The position numbers and the translations under genes were made by a program. This document shows positions 7,312 through 15,761 of a DNA stretch of 64,000 nucleotides, piece by piece; within the stretch, counting starts at the first letter, position 1, and each line of letters starts with the position of its first letter. The notes beneath the pieces are model-generated. The model saw nothing but the letters and a program-made list of their open reading frames with translations. It had not been told where the DNA came from and ran no database searches. Source of the stretch: SpSt-539 sp964549445 (GTDB taxonomy: Bacteria > Planctomycetota > Phycisphaerae > UBA1845 > UTPLA1); the NCBI GenBank assembly GCA_964549445.1, contig CAZJVS010000002.1, forward strand, positions 1-64,000, written 5' to 3'.

Positions 7312-8856
7312 ATGCGCATCGCTCTGATCAATCCCATCGCCCGCCGCACCCAGGGCTATCACACCATCGGCAGCAAGATCCCCCAGCTCGGCCTCCAGGT
7401 CCTCGCAAATCTCGTCCCCGCCGAGCACCAGGTCGACCTCATCGACGAAATCTTCGGCAACGAATGCACCGACCGTGAAATCCGCCGCGGCAAGTATGAC
7501 CTCGTCGGACTCACCAGCTACACCAGCGGCGCCACCCGCGCCTACGAAATCGCCGCCCAGTGCCGCGCCGAAGGCATCCCTTGCATCATCGGTGGTCCGC
7601 ACGCCTCCGCCTGCCCCGACGAAGCCGCCCAGCACTTCGACTCCGTCGCCGTCGGCGAGTGCGACGAAATCTTCCCGAAAATCCTCGCCGACGCCGCCGC
7701 CGGCAAGCTGCAAAAGCGCTACCGCGGCAATCTACCCGACCTCGAATCCACCGGCTTCGGCCGCGCCCGGCAGGACCTCCAGCCGATCAACGGCCAGTAC
7801 GATGTCTCCGCCATTCAGACCTCGCGCGGCTGCCCGGTCGGCTGCGAATACTGCAGCGTCACTGAGTTCAACGGCGCGCCTATCCGCCGCCGCCGCATGA
7901 GCGACGTCATTGAAGAGTGGTTCACGACCACCAAGCCCTTCATCTTCGTCGTCGACGACAACTTCTTCGGCGTCGGCGAAAAGCACGCCATATGGGCCAA
8001 GGAGCTGCTCCGCGAAATCATCGCCGAAGGCCACCGCCGCAGCCCCGTCGCCAACGCCCTCCGCCGCGCGCCGCGCGTCCGCCGCCTCCTCGGCTTCGCC
8101 CCGCGACTCTGGTTCAGCCAGACCACCATTAACATGGGCGATGACCCCGAGGGCATGTCCCTCGCCCACGAGGCCGGCTGCGTCGGCATGCTCGTCGGCT
8201 TCGAGACCTTCAACGCCGACAACCTGAAGGACTACCACAAAGGCATCAACCGCAAGAATCTGGAGCGCTACCAGACTCTCGTTCGCGGCTTCCAGAAACA
8301 CGGCGTCTCCGTCTTCGGCGGCTTCATCATCGGCGCCGATGCCGACGACGAAAACACCGTTGCCGCCACCGCGCTCCAGGCCGTGCAGGTCGGCATCGAC
8401 ACCATCCAGATCACAAATCTCACCCCGCTCCCCGGCACCAAGATGTACGATCGCTATCTCGCCGAAGGCCGCATCTTCGCGACGAACTACCCGCAGGATT
8501 GGGAGCGCTACACTTTCGTCGAAACGGTTTATCACCCCAAAAACATGTCGCCGCAAAAGCTCGACGAGTGCATCTACGAGCTGCGCAATCTCGCCGCCCG
8601 CGAAAACTGGGTCTGGAAGCGAACCCTCCGCACCCTCTTCCGCACGCGCAGCGTCACCACCGCCATGTTCATCCACGGCATGAACTCCGGCTGGAAGCGC
8701 ATGGCCAAGGTCCAGGCCCCGCGCGACGAAGAACGCTACGGCGTCCACCTCAGCGAGAGCACGCGCACCAGCGTCATCCGCAAAGCATTCGGCCTCTTCC
8801 AAAAACAGTGGATACCCACGCCCCTCAGCGTCCAGGGCACTGCCGCCACCGCCTGA
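7312..8856 (+). CDS. B12-binding domain radical SAM protein
   Basis: A 514-residue enzyme. Residues 1-135 form a cobalamin-binding Rossmann-like domain (MRIALINPIA, LVGLTSYTSGA, IIGGPHASACPDE, VGECDE). The radical SAM core follows, with the [4Fe-4S] ligands Cys174, Cys178 and Cys181 in SRGCPVGCEYCSV. Later blocks are FVVDDNFFG, LVGFETFN, FGGFIIGADAD and ITNLTPLPGTKMYD. The C-terminal third is the usual helical extension. An Arg-rich stretch near residues 242-268 (HRRSPVANALRR and following) interrupts the core and is unusual. Such enzymes perform methylations, ring contractions or hopanoid and natural-product modifications; the substrate cannot be told from sequence. Its only close neighbour is the short ORF upstream. 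Confidence 0.88.
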   Translation: MRIALINPIARRTQGYHTIGSKIPQLGLQVLANLVPAEHQVDLIDEIFGNECTDREIRRGKYDLVGLTSYTSGATRAYEIAAQCRAEGIPCIIGGPHASACPDEAAQHFDSVAVGECDEIFPKILADAAAGKLQKRYRGNLPDLESTGFGRARQDLQPINGQYDVSAIQTSRGCPVGCEYCSVTEFNGAPIRRRRMSDVIEEWFTTTKPFIFVVDDNFFGVGEKHAIWAKELLREIIAEGHRRSPVANALRRAPRVRRLLGFAPRLWFSQTTINMGDDPEGMSLAHEAGCVGMLVGFETFNADNLKDYHKGINRKNLERYQTLVRGFQKHGVSVFGGFIIGADADDENTVAATALQAVQVGIDTIQITNLTPLPGTKMYDRYLAEGRIFATNYPQDWERYTFVETVYHPKNMSPQKLDECIYELRNLAARENWVWKRTLRTLFRTRSVTTAMFIHGMNSGWKRMAKVQAPRDEERYGVHLSESTRTSVIRKAFGLFQKQWIPTPLSVQGTAATA

Positions 8857-8943
8857 CCGCCCATTCCACCGCAACCGGTTGAATCCGCCGCCCCCATTCC
8901 CATATCCTTGACATCAGCGGCAGCGCGCCGCCGGGGTACCGCC

Positions 8944-10314
8944 GTGCAAAAACAAGCCGCTGCCGCCATCCTACTCACCGCCCTCACCGCCGGCTGCAAC
9001 ACCGCCCCCGCCGCCATCATCGGCGGCACCTTCGCCCCCACCGCCATCGACACCGCCTCGCGCATCTTTCACCGCGCCTCGCTACTCAACAACGGCTGGG
9101 CCATCGTCACCGGCGGCTTGCGACTCCAGCTCGTCCCGGCCTCGCTCATCTCGCTCAACAACATCTCCTTCTTCAACCCGGCCAGCGGAACATTCTCCGC
9201 CCAGTTCCCCCCGCTCGGCGGCGGCCCCAACACCTCGCCCACCCTCGCGACCGCGCGCAGCAACCACACCCAGTCAACGCTCCTCGACGGCCGCGTCCTC
9301 ATCACCGGCGGCTACACCGGCGCAAGCGGAATCAGCCCCGGCTCGCCCATCGCCTCCGTCGAAATCTTCAACCCGCAGACCGGCCTCATCTCCGCCGGAC
9401 CCCCAATGGCCTCCACCCGCGTCGACCACACCGCCACGCTCCTCCCCGACGGCCGCGTCGTCATCGCCGGCTTCGCTACCTGGCAGATCTTCGACCCAGC
9501 ATCGAACCTCTGGTCTCTCGAGTACCCGCTCCAACGCTCGCGCAACGCCCACGCCGCCGTCCTCCTCGCCGACTTTGCCGGCCCCGCCGCCCATCGCGTC
9601 CTGCTCATCGCCGGCGGCGGCAGCGGCCCGAACACACTCGAACTCCTCAACCCGGACACCGGCACGAGCACGTTGCTCGCCGCCACGCTCACCACCGGCG
9701 TCGACGACCTCACCGCGACTCGCCTCGACGACGGCCATGTCCTCATCGTCGGCGGCCAGAACACCGCCACCGGCGACACGGTCAACCTGAGCTACCTCTA
9801 CGACCCCACCCTCGACTCCATCGCCCCCGCCCCGCCGCCCCCGAACCGCGCCGGCGGAATCTCCGACCACCAGCTCATCTCCACCGGCCGCTACGTCTTC
9901 ATCTTCGGCGGCGAACAGCAGCTCAGCGGCGCCGACACCGAGCTGAACTACGCCGCCCTCTACGACGCCGCCGTCAACCAGTGGACCTGGCAATCCACCA
10001 TGTCGCAGGCCCGCGACGACGCCGCCTCCGTCCGGCTCCTCGACGGCCGCATCCTCCTCATCGCCGGCGCGATCGACTTCCTCGGCAACGAATTCCCCAC
10101 CAACACCGCCGAACTCCTGACGCCGACGTCGAACCTCCTCGGCGACGTCGACAACAACGGCGTCGTCAATGCCTTGGACATTCCGCCCTACGTATCCGTC
10201 CTGACGAACCCCGCCGCCGCCACGCTTCAGCAGTTCTACGCGGCCGACATCAACAACGACGCCCGCGCCACCGGCGTCGACACCCAGCCCTTCCTGTCGC
10301 TGCTCGCGCCCTGA
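8944..10314 (+). CDS. kelch-repeat lipoprotein with dockerin-like C-terminus
   Basis: From the GTG at 8944 the protein (456 residues) opens MQKQAAAAILLTALTAGCN, a textbook lipoprotein signal with lipobox LTAGC; the longer TTG start at 8908 only adds basic residues, so I prefer 8944. The body holds kelch/galactose-oxidase-type blades, recognisable by repeated LLNNGWAIVTGG, LLDGRVLITGG, LLPDGRVVIAG, DDGHVLIVGG and LLDGRILLIAG motifs, consistent with a beta-propeller. The last 60 residues, GDVDNNGVVNALDIPPYV followed by ADINNDARATGVDTQPFL, form a two-loop calcium-binding dockerin-like module, also seen in two other proteins of this window. It is probably attached to the outer membrane or cell surface. 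Ligand unknown. Confidence 0.8.
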   Translation: MQKQAAAAILLTALTAGCNTAPAAIIGGTFAPTAIDTASRIFHRASLLNNGWAIVTGGLRLQLVPASLISLNNISFFNPASGTFSAQFPPLGGGPNTSPTLATARSNHTQSTLLDGRVLITGGYTGASGISPGSPIASVEIFNPQTGLISAGPPMASTRVDHTATLLPDGRVVIAGFATWQIFDPASNLWSLEYPLQRSRNAHAAVLLADFAGPAAHRVLLIAGGGSGPNTLELLNPDTGTSTLLAATLTTGVDDLTATRLDDGHVLIVGGQNTATGDTVNLSYLYDPTLDSIAPAPPPPNRAGGISDHQLISTGRYVFIFGGEQQLSGADTELNYAALYDAAVNQWTWQSTMSQARDDAASVRLLDGRILLIAGAIDFLGNEFPTNTAELLTPTSNLLGDVDNNGVVNALDIPPYVSVLTNPAAATLQQFYAADINNDARATGVDTQPFLSLLAP

Positions 10315-10339
10315 CTCTCGCCCACCGGCTCAGTACAAT
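10311..10339 (+). promoter_or_regulatory. candidate promoter of the 10.4-kb hypothetical gene
   Basis: CTGACT at 10311-10316, 17 bp, then TACAAT at 10334-10339, about 48 bp before the ATG. The -35 element overlaps the stop codon of the kelch lipoprotein gene. Confidence 0.3.
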
Positions 10340-10386
10340 GACGGCCTATTAACCGCGAGCCGGCCGGCGCGCACGCGACGTCTGAC

Positions 10387-10887
10387 ATGAGCGACGAACC
10401 CACCCCGCAAAAGTCCGAAGCGGATGCCAATCTCGAACGCGAAATCCGCAAAGATCGCAAGTTCACACTCGCCGAGGCCATCGGCCGCCTGGCCGGCCCG
10501 GGCGCGATGAAGGGTGCATCACCGATTCCGCGCAAGCAACAGGTCGAAATCGAAATTGACGAATTTCTGCGCCGAGAACTCGCCGCAGATTCGGGCGCCC
10601 TTCGAACAGTCATCTACCGCGGTGTCAAAGAGAGTGAGCAGCTGATCAAAAACTATGATCGCCCGCACGCAGTGCTCGCCGCTTTCCTCCAATCGGTTCT
10701 CGACTCCGAGCATCGGCTGAAGGAGTTGGTTCGCGAGGCCGACGTCGAGTGGGGCCGAATCGTCGACGAGCCGCCACACTTCGAGCAGGAAGGATGTCCA
10801 CCCCACCCCGATGACGCGTACACCCTCGCATCGGTTCGCCACACGATCTCGCAGCTCATCGACAAGCTGAGTCGGAGTGACGCGTAG
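10387..10887 (+). CDS. hypothetical protein, soluble, helical
   Basis: A 166-residue acidic, probably all-helical protein with no signal peptide and no membrane segment. A charged N-terminus (KDRKFTLAEAIGRLAGPG) is followed by helices including EIEIDEFLRRELAADSG and LIKNYDRPHAVLAAFLQSVL, and then by HPDDAYTLASVRHTISQLIDKL near the end. I do not recognise the family. It stands alone between the kelch lipoprotein (same strand) and the cysteine synthase fusion (convergent). The reading frame has the strong C-ending codon bias of its neighbours, which supports its being a real gene. Confidence 0.6.
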   Translation: MSDEPTPQKSEADANLEREIRKDRKFTLAEAIGRLAGPGAMKGASPIPRKQQVEIEIDEFLRRELAADSGALRTVIYRGVKESEQLIKNYDRPHAVLAAFLQSVLDSEHRLKELVREADVEWGRIVDEPPHFEQEGCPPHPDDAYTLASVRHTISQLIDKLSRSDA

Positions 10888-10926
10888 CGGCCAACGCCCC
10901 GTCGGCCGACATACTCGCGCAGACCC

Positions 10927-12231
10927 TCACCGTATCTTCAACGGCTGCCCCTCGCCCACCCACGCCTGCATCCCGCCCCGGCTGCTCTTCACGTTCTCGT
11001 AACCGAGTCCCTTGAGTATCTGGCACGCCGCCAGCGATCGCTTCCCGATCCCGCAGATCGTCACGATCGACGCCTTCTTGTCCGCCGGCAGCCCGTCGAA
11101 CGTCCCCGCCTGCATCGCCTGCAACGACAGGTTCATCGCCTCGTCGATATGGCCGCCCCGATACTCCTCAATTGTGCGCACATCGACCAGCACTGCACCG
11201 CCGCGCACCCGCTTCACGACATCAACTGGCTCGATCACATCATTCGCCGACGCCTCCGCCGGCGCAGCCGACGCGCCCGGCTTCTCCGACGCAAACAGCT
11301 CCGGCAGATGCTTCCGGATCGACCCCGTGTACTTGAAAATATTGTCCGGGAACATCACCACGCACACCGCCCCCGGCTCGTCCGGCACCAGCTTCAGCGC
11401 CCCCGCCAGAGCCATCCCCGAACTCGGCCCCGCGATAATGCTCTCCTCCTGGTTGATCCGCTTGCACAGGCCATACGCTTCTGCGTTGCCGATCTCGACC
11501 ACGCCGTCGTACTCCGCCGGCAGAAAAAAGTCCGTCAGCTTCAGGGCCTTCAAGCTCCGCACGCCCGGAATGTCGTGCCCATCCGACGGATGCACGCCGA
11601 GCACCTTCACTCCCTTGTTCTTCGACTTCAAAAACCGCCCCGTCCCCGTGATCGTCCCGCACGTCCCCAGCCCCGCCACGAAATGCGTCACCTTGCCGCC
11701 CGTCTGCCGCCACACCTCCGGCCCCGTCGTCCGAAAGTGCGCCTCCGGATTGGCCGAGTTCTTGTACTGATTGAGCTGATGCCACCCCGGCTGCTGCGCG
11801 AGTTCCGTCGCCTTCTGCATCGCCCCCTCCGGCGCGCCCGGCATCGGACACAGATCATCGGCCAGCTCGACCAGCTTTGCCCCAAACGCCCGCAGCGCCG
11901 CCCGCTTCTCCGCCGGGATCGCCGTCGACAGCGTCGCCGTAAAGTTCAGCTTCTGCGCGTTCGACACCATCGCCAGCCCCATCCCCGTGTTGCCAGACGT
12001 CGGCTCAACGAGGTTCTCCAGTCTGATCCCCCGCTCCGCCGCATCGCGAACCAGATTCGCCGCAATCCGATCCTTCACCGCCCCAAACGGGTTGTACCAC
12101 TCCAGCTTCGCATACACCGTCGTATGCTTAAACGGCACAACCCGATTAAACCGCACCATCGGCGTAGGATTGTTCTCGTTCGAAAGCATGTCGAGGACGC
12201 TGTCGAACACCCGCAGCGAAACATCGGTCAT
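10927..12231 (-). CDS. PLP-dependent cysteine synthase fused to a C-terminal rhodanese domain
   Basis: A 434-residue fusion. Residues 1-315 are a fold-type II PLP enzyme of the CysK/CysM/CBS family: Lys53 in NPFGAVKDR should bind PLP, EPTSGNTGMGLA (about 76-87) cradles the phosphate, and GLGTCGTITG and AGPSSGMALAG are conserved. Residues 330-434 are a rhodanese domain with catalytic Cys393 in TICGIGKRS and the closing SSRGGMQAW. The start at 12231 has an AGGAG site 7 nt upstream; a longer frame to 12426 lacks family similarity. The rhodanese domain may deliver persulfide sulfur to the synthase or process its product. It is a monocistronic gene converging on the hypothetical gene at 10.4 kb. 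Confidence 0.9.
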   Translation of the reverse strand: MTDVSLRVFDSVLDMLSNENNPTPMVRFNRVVPFKHTTVYAKLEWYNPFGAVKDRIAANLVRDAAERGIRLENLVEPTSGNTGMGLAMVSNAQKLNFTATLSTAIPAEKRAALRAFGAKLVELADDLCPMPGAPEGAMQKATELAQQPGWHQLNQYKNSANPEAHFRTTGPEVWRQTGGKVTHFVAGLGTCGTITGTGRFLKSKNKGVKVLGVHPSDGHDIPGVRSLKALKLTDFFLPAEYDGVVEIGNAEAYGLCKRINQEESIIAGPSSGMALAGALKLVPDEPGAVCVVMFPDNIFKYTGSIRKHLPELFASEKPGASAAPAEASANDVIEPVDVVKRVRGGAVLVDVRTIEEYRGGHIDEAMNLSLQAMQAGTFDGLPADKKASIVTICGIGKRSLAACQILKGLGYENVKSSRGGMQAWVGEGQPLKIR

Positions 12232-12665
12232 CTTCAAGCTCCTGGCGGTCCTGAGAAATCGACAGATAACACGCGATTCTAGCGGCCGAAATGATTCGCG
12301 GTCGAAACACGGACCCGACAACCCAGCCGCCGGGAACCGCTCTCGATCACTCCGTGGCAATGCGTGAATCACTAAAATGCCGTCGATCAGTCCGATGGGC
12401 GACGCCATCTGGACCGAACTCGACACCCCCGACCCCTTCGCGATATCAGAATCGGCTTCATCGACACCTAACCGGCCGCGACATCCAACGGTTCATACAG
12501 CTCGGGGAATGAATCCGCTGGCCAAGCCCCCCCCGCGCGACTCGCATCCCAACCGTGCCGACGAAGCAAGACCCGATCACTCGGGAAAGATGTGTTGCAG
12601 TAGTCGTCACGCCGGTGATCGGGCCTTGCGATAGAAACATGCGACCTTCCGGTCAGTAGCTCCTC
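12232..12665. other. 434-bp gap without a convincing gene
   Basis: Lies between the cysteine synthase gene start and the aceA stop. It contains short ORFs without recognisable motifs and the inverted repeat at 12567-12628. The promoter of the cysteine synthase fusion should be here, but I see no clear boxes. Confidence 0.6.
12567..12628 (-). terminator. inverted repeat downstream of aceA, possible terminator
   Basis: Arms CAAGACCCGATCAC (12567-12580) and GTGATCGGGCCTTG (12615-12628) pair at 13 of 14 positions around a 34-nt interior. It begins 38 bp past the aceA stop. No T run follows on either strand, so it may act as a stability or factor-dependent element rather than a classic intrinsic terminator. 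Confidence 0.4.
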
Positions 12666-13964
12666 TCAATGCACCTTTTCGGCAAACTGCTCCGCCTCCG
12701 TCGAACCTTCCAGGGCCGAGGTCTCCGCCGCGGCCGCGCCCAGAATCGTCTTCAGGACATCATCAAAATAGCTCGTCCCGACAAACTTCTGATGGGCCGT
12801 CGCCGTGTACCCCTGCGCCTCCATCTCGAACTCACGTTCCTGCACCCGCGTGTAGGCCGTCATGCCTTCGTGCTTGTATGCGTGCGCCAGCTCGAACATG
12901 CCGAGGTTCAGCACATGCCAGCCCGCCAGCGTAATGAACTGGAACTTGTATCCCATCGCGCCCAACTCGCGCTGGAACTTCGCGATGGTCGCATCGTCCA
13001 GGTAGCGCTTCCAGTTGAACGACGGCGAGCAGTTGTACGCCAGCAGCTTGCCCGGGTACTTCTTGTGCACACCATCGGCAAACTTGCGCGCCTCCCCCAC
13101 GTCCGGATGCGCCGTCTCGCACCATACGAGGTCGCAGTAGGGCGCGAACGCGATTCCGCGAGCGATCGCCGCGTCGATTCCGCCTCGATACCGGAAATAG
13201 CCCTCCACCGTCCGCTCCCCGGTGAGGAAAGGCCGGTCGCGCTCGTCCCAGTCATTCGTAAGCAGAAACGCCCCGTTCGCATCCGTCCGCGCGACGATGA
13301 TCGTGGGCACATCAAGGACGTCGGCCGCCAACCGCGCCGCCACCAGCTTCTCGATTGCATGCCCCGTGTGTACCAGGACCTTCCCGCCCATGTGTCCGCA
13401 CTTCTTCGCCGACGAGAGCTGATCTTCGAAGTGCACACCCGCCGCGCCCGCCTCGATGAACTCCTTCATCAGCTCAAACGCGTTCAGGTTGCCGCCGAAC
13501 CCCGCCTCGGCATCCGCCACGATGGGCGCAAACCAGTACGTTCCGTTCTGGTGCTGGGCATGGTGGATCTGATCGGCCCGGTGCAGCGCGTTGTTCAGCC
13601 GCCGGCACAACGCCGGCGCGCTGTTCGACGGATACAAGCTCATATCCGGATAGGTCTGCCCCGCGAGATTGTTGTCACCCGCCACCTGCCATCCACTGAG
13701 GTAAATGGCCTTCAATCCCGCCTGCACCATCTGCACCGCCTGGTTACCGGTCATCGCGCCGAGCGCCGGAACAAAGCTCTCGCTGTGAAGCAGCTTCCAG
13801 AGCCGCTCCGCGCCCATCCGCGCCAGCGTATGCTCGATCTGCACCGTCCCGCGCAGCCGCACGACGTCCGTTACTGAGTATGGACGCGAGACTCCCTTCC
13901 ACCGCTGGTCATTCTTCCAGGCATGTTCCAACCGTGTAATCCTTGCACCGGCGTCGTGAGACAT
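12666..13964 (-). CDS. aceA: isocitrate lyase
   Basis: A 432-residue enzyme that cleaves isocitrate to glyoxylate and succinate, the first step of the glyoxylate bypass for growth on acetate or fatty acids. Family marks are GMTGNQAVQMVQAGLKAIYLSGWQ in the N-terminal third (the motif around AIYLSGWQVA), the Mg-binding VADAEAGFGG, the catalytic signature KKCGHMGGK (active-site Cys) and LVWCETAHPD. The length is normal for the bacterial class. The ATG has an AAGGAG site. It follows aceB by 39 bp on the same strand, with a GC hairpin between them, so the two form an operon; the LysR gene divergent from aceB is the likely regulator. Confidence 0.97.
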   Translation of the reverse strand: MSHDAGARITRLEHAWKNDQRWKGVSRPYSVTDVVRLRGTVQIEHTLARMGAERLWKLLHSESFVPALGAMTGNQAVQMVQAGLKAIYLSGWQVAGDNNLAGQTYPDMSLYPSNSAPALCRRLNNALHRADQIHHAQHQNGTYWFAPIVADAEAGFGGNLNAFELMKEFIEAGAAGVHFEDQLSSAKKCGHMGGKVLVHTGHAIEKLVAARLAADVLDVPTIIVARTDANGAFLLTNDWDERDRPFLTGERTVEGYFRYRGGIDAAIARGIAFAPYCDLVWCETAHPDVGEARKFADGVHKKYPGKLLAYNCSPSFNWKRYLDDATIAKFQRELGAMGYKFQFITLAGWHVLNLGMFELAHAYKHEGMTAYTRVQEREFEMEAQGYTATAHQKFVGTSYFDDVLKTILGAAAAETSALEGSTEAEQFAEKVH

Positions 13965-13984
13965 AACGCACTCCTTCGCTACAG

Positions 13985-14000
13985 GCCCGCTCGCGCGGGC
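13985..14000 (-). repeat. intercistronic GC hairpin between aceB and aceA
   Basis: Perfect 6-bp arms GCCCGC and GCGGGC with a 4-nt loop, filling most of the 39-bp gap just after the aceB stop. It could protect an upstream mRNA end or partially terminate, adjusting the aceB:aceA ratio. Confidence 0.4.
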
Positions 14001-14003
14001 GCC

Positions 14004-15617
14004 TCAGTCCAGGTGCTCGTACGCCGGGAGGGTGAGAAAATCGACCAGCGATTCCGAGGTCGAGATTCGCTCGAATATCTCCCGGGCGAGCGGAAACTTG
14101 CCCGCATCAAACGCTTGGCCGCCGATCGCGGCCCGAATCTTGCCCAGCTCTTCAGTCATCATCGCGCGGAACAGCGCAGCGCCGACCGGCCGGCCGTCCA
14201 GCAGGGCCGAGCCGTGCCGAATCCACTGCCAGATCTGCGTCCGCGATATCTCCGCGGTCGCCGCGTCCTCCATCAGGTTGTACAACGGCACGCATCCGTT
14301 CCCGCGCAGCCACGATTCAAGGTACGCCACGCCGACATTGATATTCGTGCGCATCCCGGCCTCTGTGATGGTCCCCTTCGGAACCTGCAGCAGCTCCGCG
14401 CCTTGGATTCGGACGCCTTCAGGTTGCCGATCGATCTGATTCGGAGTCGGCAGCCGCTCATCGAAGACCGAGAGTGCCACAGGAACCAGGCCGGGATGCG
14501 CGACCCATGTGCCGTCATGTCCGTCACCGACCTCGCGCTGCTTGTCGGCTCGAACTCTTGCCAGCGCCTCCTCGTTCGCCGCAGGGTTGTCCTTGATGGG
14601 GATTTGCGCCGCCATGCCGCCCATGGCGTGAATGCCTCGGCGGTGGCAGGTCCGGATGACATGCCGTGCGTAAGCCCGCATGAACGGCGCCGTCATCGTG
14701 ACTTGGGCGCGCTCCGGCAGCACGAAATCCGGTCGATTCCGGAACTTCTTGATGAAGCTGAAGATGTAATCCCACCGCCCGCAGTTCAGCCCGGCAGAGT
14801 GCTCGCGCAACTCCCACAGGATCTCGTCGCACTCGAACGCCGCGAGAATCGTCTCGATCAGCACCGTGGCCCGGATCGTGCCGCGCGGAATTCCCAGCAT
14901 CCCCTGCGCAGCGATGAACACGTCATTCCACAGCCGCGCCTCGAGATGGCTCTCCAGCTTTGGAAGGTAGAAGTACGGCCCCGTCCCGCGCTCCATCAAT
15001 CGCCGCGCGTTGTGGAAGAAGTACAGCCCGAAGTCAAACAGACTCCCCGAGATCGGCGCGCCGTCCACGATGATGTGCCGCTCCGGCAGATGCCACCCGC
15101 GCGGCCGCACAAACAGCACGGCCGGCCGCTCGTTCAACCGATACACCTTGCCCTCGGGTGAGCGGTACGTAATCGTCCGATCGATGGCGTCGCTGAGATT
15201 CTGCTGCCCCTCGATCAGGTTTGACCAGGTCGGCGAATTGGCGTCCTCGAAGTCCGCCATGAACACCTTCGCCCCGCTGTTCAGTGCGTTGATCACCATC
15301 TTTCGATCGGTCGGACCGGTGATCTCCACGCGCCGATCGCGCAGATCGGCCGGGATGGGCGCAACCGTCCACGCACTCTCGCGAACGGACTGCGTCGATC
15401 GCGGAAAGTCCGGAAGCGCGCCTGAGTCGAGCGCGGCTTGGCGTTCTCGTCGTGTTTCCAGGAGTCGAAGTCGCGTCGGCCCGAACGCCCGCTGAAGGGC
15501 GACGATAAAATCGAGTGCTTCCCCTGTCAGCACCCGGCCCGCCGACGGTGTCGTGGGCGCATGCACCGAAACGCTCGGTGGAAGGTCGACGGCAGGGCGC
15601 TTTTGCGTCTGCACCAC
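14004..15617 (-). CDS. aceB: malate synthase A
   Basis: A 537-residue enzyme condensing glyoxylate with acetyl-CoA to malate, the second step of the glyoxylate bypass. Recognised from VEITGPTDRKMVINALNSG, AKVFMADFEDANSPTW, the LNERPAVLFVRPRGWHL block, FYLPKLESHLEARLW, TIRATVLIETI, GLNCGRWDYIFSFIKK and HAMGGMAAQIPIKD. Arg and Glu/Asp catalytic residues sit in these blocks, and the length fits the A isoform (about 530). Translation starts at tandem GTG codons (15617 and 15614); GGAGG 3-6 nt upstream fits the second slightly better. It is first in the aceB-aceA operon and divergent from a LysR gene whose product probably controls it. Confidence 0.97.
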   Translation of the reverse strand: MVQTQKRPAVDLPPSVSVHAPTTPSAGRVLTGEALDFIVALQRAFGPTRLRLLETRRERQAALDSGALPDFPRSTQSVRESAWTVAPIPADLRDRRVEITGPTDRKMVINALNSGAKVFMADFEDANSPTWSNLIEGQQNLSDAIDRTITYRSPEGKVYRLNERPAVLFVRPRGWHLPERHIIVDGAPISGSLFDFGLYFFHNARRLMERGTGPYFYLPKLESHLEARLWNDVFIAAQGMLGIPRGTIRATVLIETILAAFECDEILWELREHSAGLNCGRWDYIFSFIKKFRNRPDFVLPERAQVTMTAPFMRAYARHVIRTCHRRGIHAMGGMAAQIPIKDNPAANEEALARVRADKQREVGDGHDGTWVAHPGLVPVALSVFDERLPTPNQIDRQPEGVRIQGAELLQVPKGTITEAGMRTNINVGVAYLESWLRGNGCVPLYNLMEDAATAEISRTQIWQWIRHGSALLDGRPVGAALFRAMMTEELGKIRAAIGGQAFDAGKFPLAREIFERISTSESLVDFLTLPAYEHLD

Positions 15618-15696
15618 GAACCTCCAGTGCGTGCTCCCTCATTTCGAGCAATGCCGACTGGCGCCGCCCGATGCCCACGACACGCCGTACCACCCT

Positions 15697-15725
15697 ATTT
15701 TGTGCAACTGCACATTATTTGACAA
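15697..15725 (-). promoter_or_regulatory. candidate aceB promoter
   Basis: On the minus strand, TTGTCA (plus positions 15720-15725), a 17-bp spacer, then CAAAAT (15697-15702). The region is markedly AT-rich for this genome. The spacer and -10 are covered by the palindrome at 15701-15714. Confidence 0.45.
15701..15714. promoter_or_regulatory. palindromic operator candidate for the LysR regulator
   Basis: TGTGCAACTGCACA is a perfect 6-bp inverted repeat with a 2-bp spacer, placed within the aceB core promoter. A second perfect inverted repeat, AATTA-A-TAATT, lies at 15725-15735 nearer the LysR start. The position suggests occlusion of polymerase at aceB; the assignment to this LysR protein rests on divergent adjacency. 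Confidence 0.45.
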
Positions 15726-15761
15726 ATTAATAATTGAAATGTAGTGTATAAGCACAGTGAC

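Noticed and set aside
11149..12282. Long plus-strand ORF opposite the cysteine synthase fusion (377 residues), and similar ones opposite aceA (12669-13877) and glmS (36242-37603)
   Set aside because: Arg/His/Pro-rich translations with no signatures, each fully antisense to a securely identified enzyme.
12232..12665. Possible tRNA or small RNA gene in the gap before aceA
   Set aside because: The only fold found is the 14-bp inverted repeat with a 34-nt interior; no cloverleaf arms or T-loop sequence are present.
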